Shown here: in pieces, positions 14,101 through 15,923 of the stretch
Layout: each line of letters starts with the position of its first letter
Position numbering within the stretch: position 1 is the stretch's first letter
NCBI GenBank assembly: GCA_964247295.1
Contig: CAXTTV010000114.1
Span: forward strand, 1-15,923
Length of the DNA stretch: 15,923 bases
Direction of reading: 5' to 3'
From: CAXTTV01 sp964247295
Lineage (GTDB): Bacteria > Chloroflexota > Ktedonobacteria > Ktedonobacterales > Ktedonobacteraceae
Made by a program: the position numbers and the translations under genes
Notes under the pieces: model-generated
Database searches by the model: none
Seen by the model: the letters and a program-made list of their open reading frames with translations, nothing else
Told to the model about the DNA's origin: nothing

Positions 14101-15564
14101 GGCACCCTCACTACTGCCGCCGCAGACCAGGTAACCACTCAGGCTACCGTCGCGACTACGGGAGATAGCGACTCCTCTAATAATAGCGATAGCAATACAA
14201 TCTCTACTCCGCCAACGCCCGATCTGACAATTTCTAAGACCCATGAAGGTGGCAATTCGTTCACCGTTGGCAATACCATGACCTATAAGCTTACGGTCGA
14301 AAACAAGCCGGATGCTGGGAATACTACAGGCGTGATTACTGTCACGGATCAGATTCCCGCCGGCTTCGAGAATCTGAAGGTGACAACTCCTGTCGGTAGC
14401 GGCTGGACGGCGAGCCTGGATCACACGACTAGCCCCGCGACTCTGACCGCGACCAATCATCAAGTGCTGCATGGCGATGGAGTTTTAGCCGCGATTACGG
14501 TCAGCGGTAGGCTCACAAAAGCGGGGGTTGGTTCCGGTAAGGTTCGCGATACTCTGGCGAATACCGCGATCGTGGCGACTGCAGGCGATAATAATGCCCT
14601 CAACGATTCTAGCACCGATACCATTGAGGTGGGGCTCCAGCCTACACTCTCCTTGCTCAAAGATCATCGCGGTACTGCCAGCTACTTTGTGGGCCAGAAA
14701 ATTACATACTTGCTCCGCGTGAGTAGCGACAAAAACGCCGGGCCGGTTTTTGGAGACAATCAGCTCAGCGTTACTGATGCGATCCCGGTTGGGCTGACTG
14801 ATGTTAGCGCTAAAGGGAAAGATTGGAAAGTTGTTGTCAATGTGAAGAATGGCCGCGCCACAGTCTCTGCGACCTATTCTGGTTCCTTTCAGATCGCCCC
14901 CGGTACTACCCTGTCAGACATCGAGATTACTGGCAAGCTGACCGCTCAGGCCGTTGGCACCTTCCGCAATGCAGCGGTACTTAAGTTCCCCTATGGAGTG
15001 AGTAAGCTGATTAATGACGGGGCTACTACTGTCAAGGTCAAAAAGACTCCTAAGCTCCCGGCGGTCGGTAGCGATCCTCTAGGCCAGCCTGTCCCCAACA
15101 GTCTGGAGATCTTTAATAAGCAGCTCGGTAAGTTAGTGATCTCGTCGATTAGTGTAAGCGCGCCGATTGAGCAGGTCGGGATACTCAAGGATGGTAGTAT
15201 GAACGCACCTACCGTTAATCAATGGACGGGCGCGGGTCTCTTGCAGGACGGTGTGCAAGCGGGCGGTGATGGCAATGTCGTCATCGACGGGCACCTGGAC
15301 CGCTCCAGTGGCGCGCCGGCGGTGTTTTGGGATCTACACACCCTTAAACAGGGGCAGATCATCAGCATCGAGCGTCCGGGACAGAAAACGGTGAGCTACA
15401 AAGTGGATAGCTTGCGGTACTACACGCCGGAGAAAGCGCCGGACGAGCAGATCTTTGGGGATGGATCGAGGAACACGCTAACCCTGATCACCTGCGCGGG
15501 CGATTGGGTGCCTCAGCGGCATGAGACCACCCTGCGTCTGGTCGTCTCGGCCCACCAAATCTAG
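11197..15564 (+). CDS. Large secreted protein: nine DUF11 repeats fused to a C-terminal sortase domain
   Basis: The ATG at 11197 is chosen; a TTG one codon earlier is possible (AAGGA at 11181 is 11 or 8 nt away). The product is 1455 aa, with a signal peptide (RRRR at 12-15, hydrophobic about 20-40, cleavage near ASYA). Nine DUF11 units begin at about 59, 194, 329, 466, 599, 738, 875, 1008 and 1149. Units 1-7 alternate between a YHxxVCN type and an FxDxICN type, each with two Cys; units 8-9 lack Cys. After a linker with LPAVGSDP (1287-1294), residues about 1309-1455 form a sortase domain of class E/F type: IDGHLD with catalytic H1366, TLITCAGDW with C1433, and TTLRLVV with R1447. All three catalytic residues are present. 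Sortases cleave a sorting motif and join proteins to amines; here the enzyme sits on an adhesin-like stalk and has no membrane anchor except the signal peptide. The substrate is unknown; the LPPTG neighbour is a candidate. Confidence 0.9.
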   Translation: MLHKSPSSLNRRRRPGRFPSLSLLFLLICSLCADVGLNIIHPSASYAAAPRKSVLSGLPDLSIKLMHDGSDTQKPGQPIIYHVMVCNEGSDAATGLIRVHFSTTGLNFTPLLASSNDSAWNFQNGPGVLDAFYNGSIPAANGSTPTCVGTIDIHLDFLDLSVQRIDATATVFSMFDPNSANDTATSTITFIDSPDLSNRLTHTRGNTFVPGQTVTFSDKICNVKGNLLAGSSVSTTVTVPTGFSDVTASGTSDWKLLVDTATSPSTITATYQGSGLPLNNSQCLPDFIFTGKVAGTASGSLSISSVVTTPDDLNLNNNTATDSVTAQIPDLSVKEIHDGGNTYQIGQTVVYHLQVCNLGSGATNAPTTVTFNVPAGYDNLKVFSVDPGWNINMGSSGGTTPAQITVLYNGFIAGGGLGCLAPIDVVGTLNTAAAPSVVTSVTVDTQGDINTSNNTDSNTIAIAAQPDLNSTLSHTGGNSFTPGQKVNFTDRICNVAGSGAVLPGSQIVVSLIFPSSFTNVQSTSSPDWSFSSDGKNVTYRGNGLPLADNKCLPDISFVAAMNGLSPTGTVFTFSSTVNTQGDANPANNTSTDALNIAFPDLSVNETHDGGNSFQVGQKVTYHLAVCNLGAGPTLGASSLIFVLPPGFENMSLTSSDSNWSFDPPNPSSSPITITGIYKAAIAAASGTTPTCVGTVDVSGTLNSQAAPILDTPVQISVPADTNQANDRDSNSVSLISGPDLTNELTNAGNSLVQPGDTLTFSDKICNAAGSGQVLQGSPVNATITVPKGFTNVTATDTADWKFSVDTATSPSLVTATYRGVALPLNGGDCLATFSFTGNVATDASGALTLSSEVATPSDSDPADNVSTNAVTVVLPDLSIKQTHDGGDAFQFGQQVTYHLEVCNVGSGATTVGTTVTFTIPTGYDNLAATSQETGWQIAVDHTTSPATVTATYAGQLARNVCLNTIDVTGTLTTAAADQVTTQATVATTGDSDSSNNSDSNTISTPPTPDLTISKTHEGGNSFTVGNTMTYKLTVENKPDAGNTTGVITVTDQIPAGFENLKVTTPVGSGWTASLDHTTSPATLTATNHQVLHGDGVLAAITVSGRLTKAGVGSGKVRDTLANTAIVATAGDNNALNDSSTDTIEVGLQPTLSLLKDHRGTASYFVGQKITYLLRVSSDKNAGPVFGDNQLSVTDAIPVGLTDVSAKGKDWKVVVNVKNGRATVSATYSGSFQIAPGTTLSDIEITGKLTAQAVGTFRNAAVLKFPYGVSKLINDGATTVKVKKTPKLPAVGSDPLGQPVPNSLEIFNKQLGKLVISSISVSAPIEQVGILKDGSMNAPTVNQWTGAGLLQDGVQAGGDGNVVIDGHLDRSSGAPAVFWDLHTLKQGQIISIERPGQKTVSYKVDSLRYYTPEKAPDEQIFGDGSRNTLTLITCAGDWVPQRHETTLRLVVSAHQI

Positions 15565-15586
15565 TTCTATAAAGAAAGGATCTCAG

Positions 15587-15630
15587 GCAGGAGTTGTCCC
15601 AATACATGGGGCAGCTCCTGCTTTATTTGT
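15587..15630 (+). terminator. Rho-independent terminator after the DUF11-sortase gene
   Basis: A 14-bp stem with two G-T pairs (15587-15600 with 15608-15621), loop AATACAT, followed by TTATTTGT. It lies 22 nt after the stop codon. Confidence 0.85.
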
Positions 15631-15640
15631 TGACTATAAA

Positions 15641-15690
15641 TTTATGTTTTTTATTTAAGAGCTCTCCCATACTGAAAAGAGAAGAAAAGC
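15641..15690 (+). promoter_or_regulatory. Upstream element shared by the three DUF11 genes, copy 3
   Basis: TTTAAGAG (15655-15662), then CCATACTGAAAAGAGAAG (15667-15684). CATACTG is 115 nt before the ATG of the third DUF11-type gene. It is closest to copy 1. Confidence 0.45.
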
Positions 15691-15782
15691 GGGTTATCAC
15701 TTAAAGATAAAGTAATAGTTATTTTGTTTACGATTTTTATGGAAAAACATATTTGGTCAAGTAGTGGAGGAAGAATTAATCC

Positions 15783-15923
15783 ATGATGCCTACGTTCCCC
15801 AAGCAGTTAGCCAGCAGAGAAAGAGTGCTGCGCTACCCCTCGATTCCTTTATTGTTTCTCCTTTTCAGTTCTGTCGTTATAAGTGCGGGGCTCGATCTGG
15901 TACACCCCAGTACTAGTTACGCG
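15783..15923 (+). CDS. Start of a third DUF11-type secreted protein (signal peptide only)
   Basis: An open frame runs from ATG 15783 to the window edge (47 codons). GGAGG (15766-15770) precedes it with 12-nt spacing, the same long spacing as the other two genes. The residues form a signal peptide: basic start (KQLASRERVLR), hydrophobic core (PLLFLLFSSVVISAG) and LDLVHPSTSYA at the end. This ending matches the LNIIHPSASYA of the preceding DUF11-sortase protein, so the gene is very probably another paralogue. The mature part is outside the window. Confidence 0.75.
   Translation, partial: MMPTFPKQLASRERVLRYPSIPLLFLLFSSVVISAGLDLVHPSTSYA

Noticed and set aside
9412..15564. Repeat-rich region as a CRISPR or mobile-element array
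   Set aside because: The repetition is at protein-domain level in continuous reading frames; no direct-repeat/spacer pattern, transposase or terminal inverted repeats are seen.

Overview
The window looks like chromosomal DNA from a Gram-positive-type (monoderm) soil bacterium, with roughly balanced base composition, long intergenic spacers and many one-gene transcription units. The combination of DUF11 surface proteins, a sortase-domain protein, partner-switch regulators, an S11 carboxypeptidase and a secreted GH43 enzyme would fit a Ktedonobacteria-like member of the Chloroflexota. That assignment is inference and was not searched.

Layout. Bases 1-2033 hold the end of an RsbW-type anti-sigma kinase, an RsbV-type STAS antagonist and a Wzx-type flippase, closed by a strong terminator. 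Bases 2305-3372 encode a secreted GH43 enzyme, probably acting on arabinan. After a gene-poor stretch, 3650-5346 is a compact operon: a consensus promoter overlapped by an inverted repeat, a 47-codon leader ORF ending in a run of Cys codons, an unrecognised 210-aa protein and a PhnD-type binding protein with no signal peptide. A D-Ala-D-Ala carboxypeptidase (minus strand, 5343-6317) converges on this operon and diverges from a TetR regulator (6701-7403) that is interrupted by a 10-N assembly gap. The 380-base divergent spacer is rich in repeats and operator-like palindromes. Next come a small protein made of nonapeptide repeats (7530-7841) and a membrane-bound GGEEF diguanylate cyclase (7983-9194).

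From 9260 to the end, three related DUF11 surface-protein genes lie in tandem: a 481-aa protein with three DUF11 units and an LPPTG motif, a 1455-aa protein with nine DUF11 units fused to a C-terminal sortase domain, and the signal peptide of a third that runs off the edge. Strong terminators follow the first two, and all three share a similar upstream element about 110 bases before the start codon.

The most notable find is the polycysteine leader ORF at 3719-3862. Its Cys-codon tract is complementary, through two nested 8-bp helices, to the spacer and to the ribosome binding site of the next gene. This is what a cysteine-responsive translational attenuator would look like. A Cys-rich functional peptide (RiPP precursor or metal ligand) is the main alternative. 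The nonapeptide-repeat protein and the sortase-tailed DUF11 protein are the next most unusual items.
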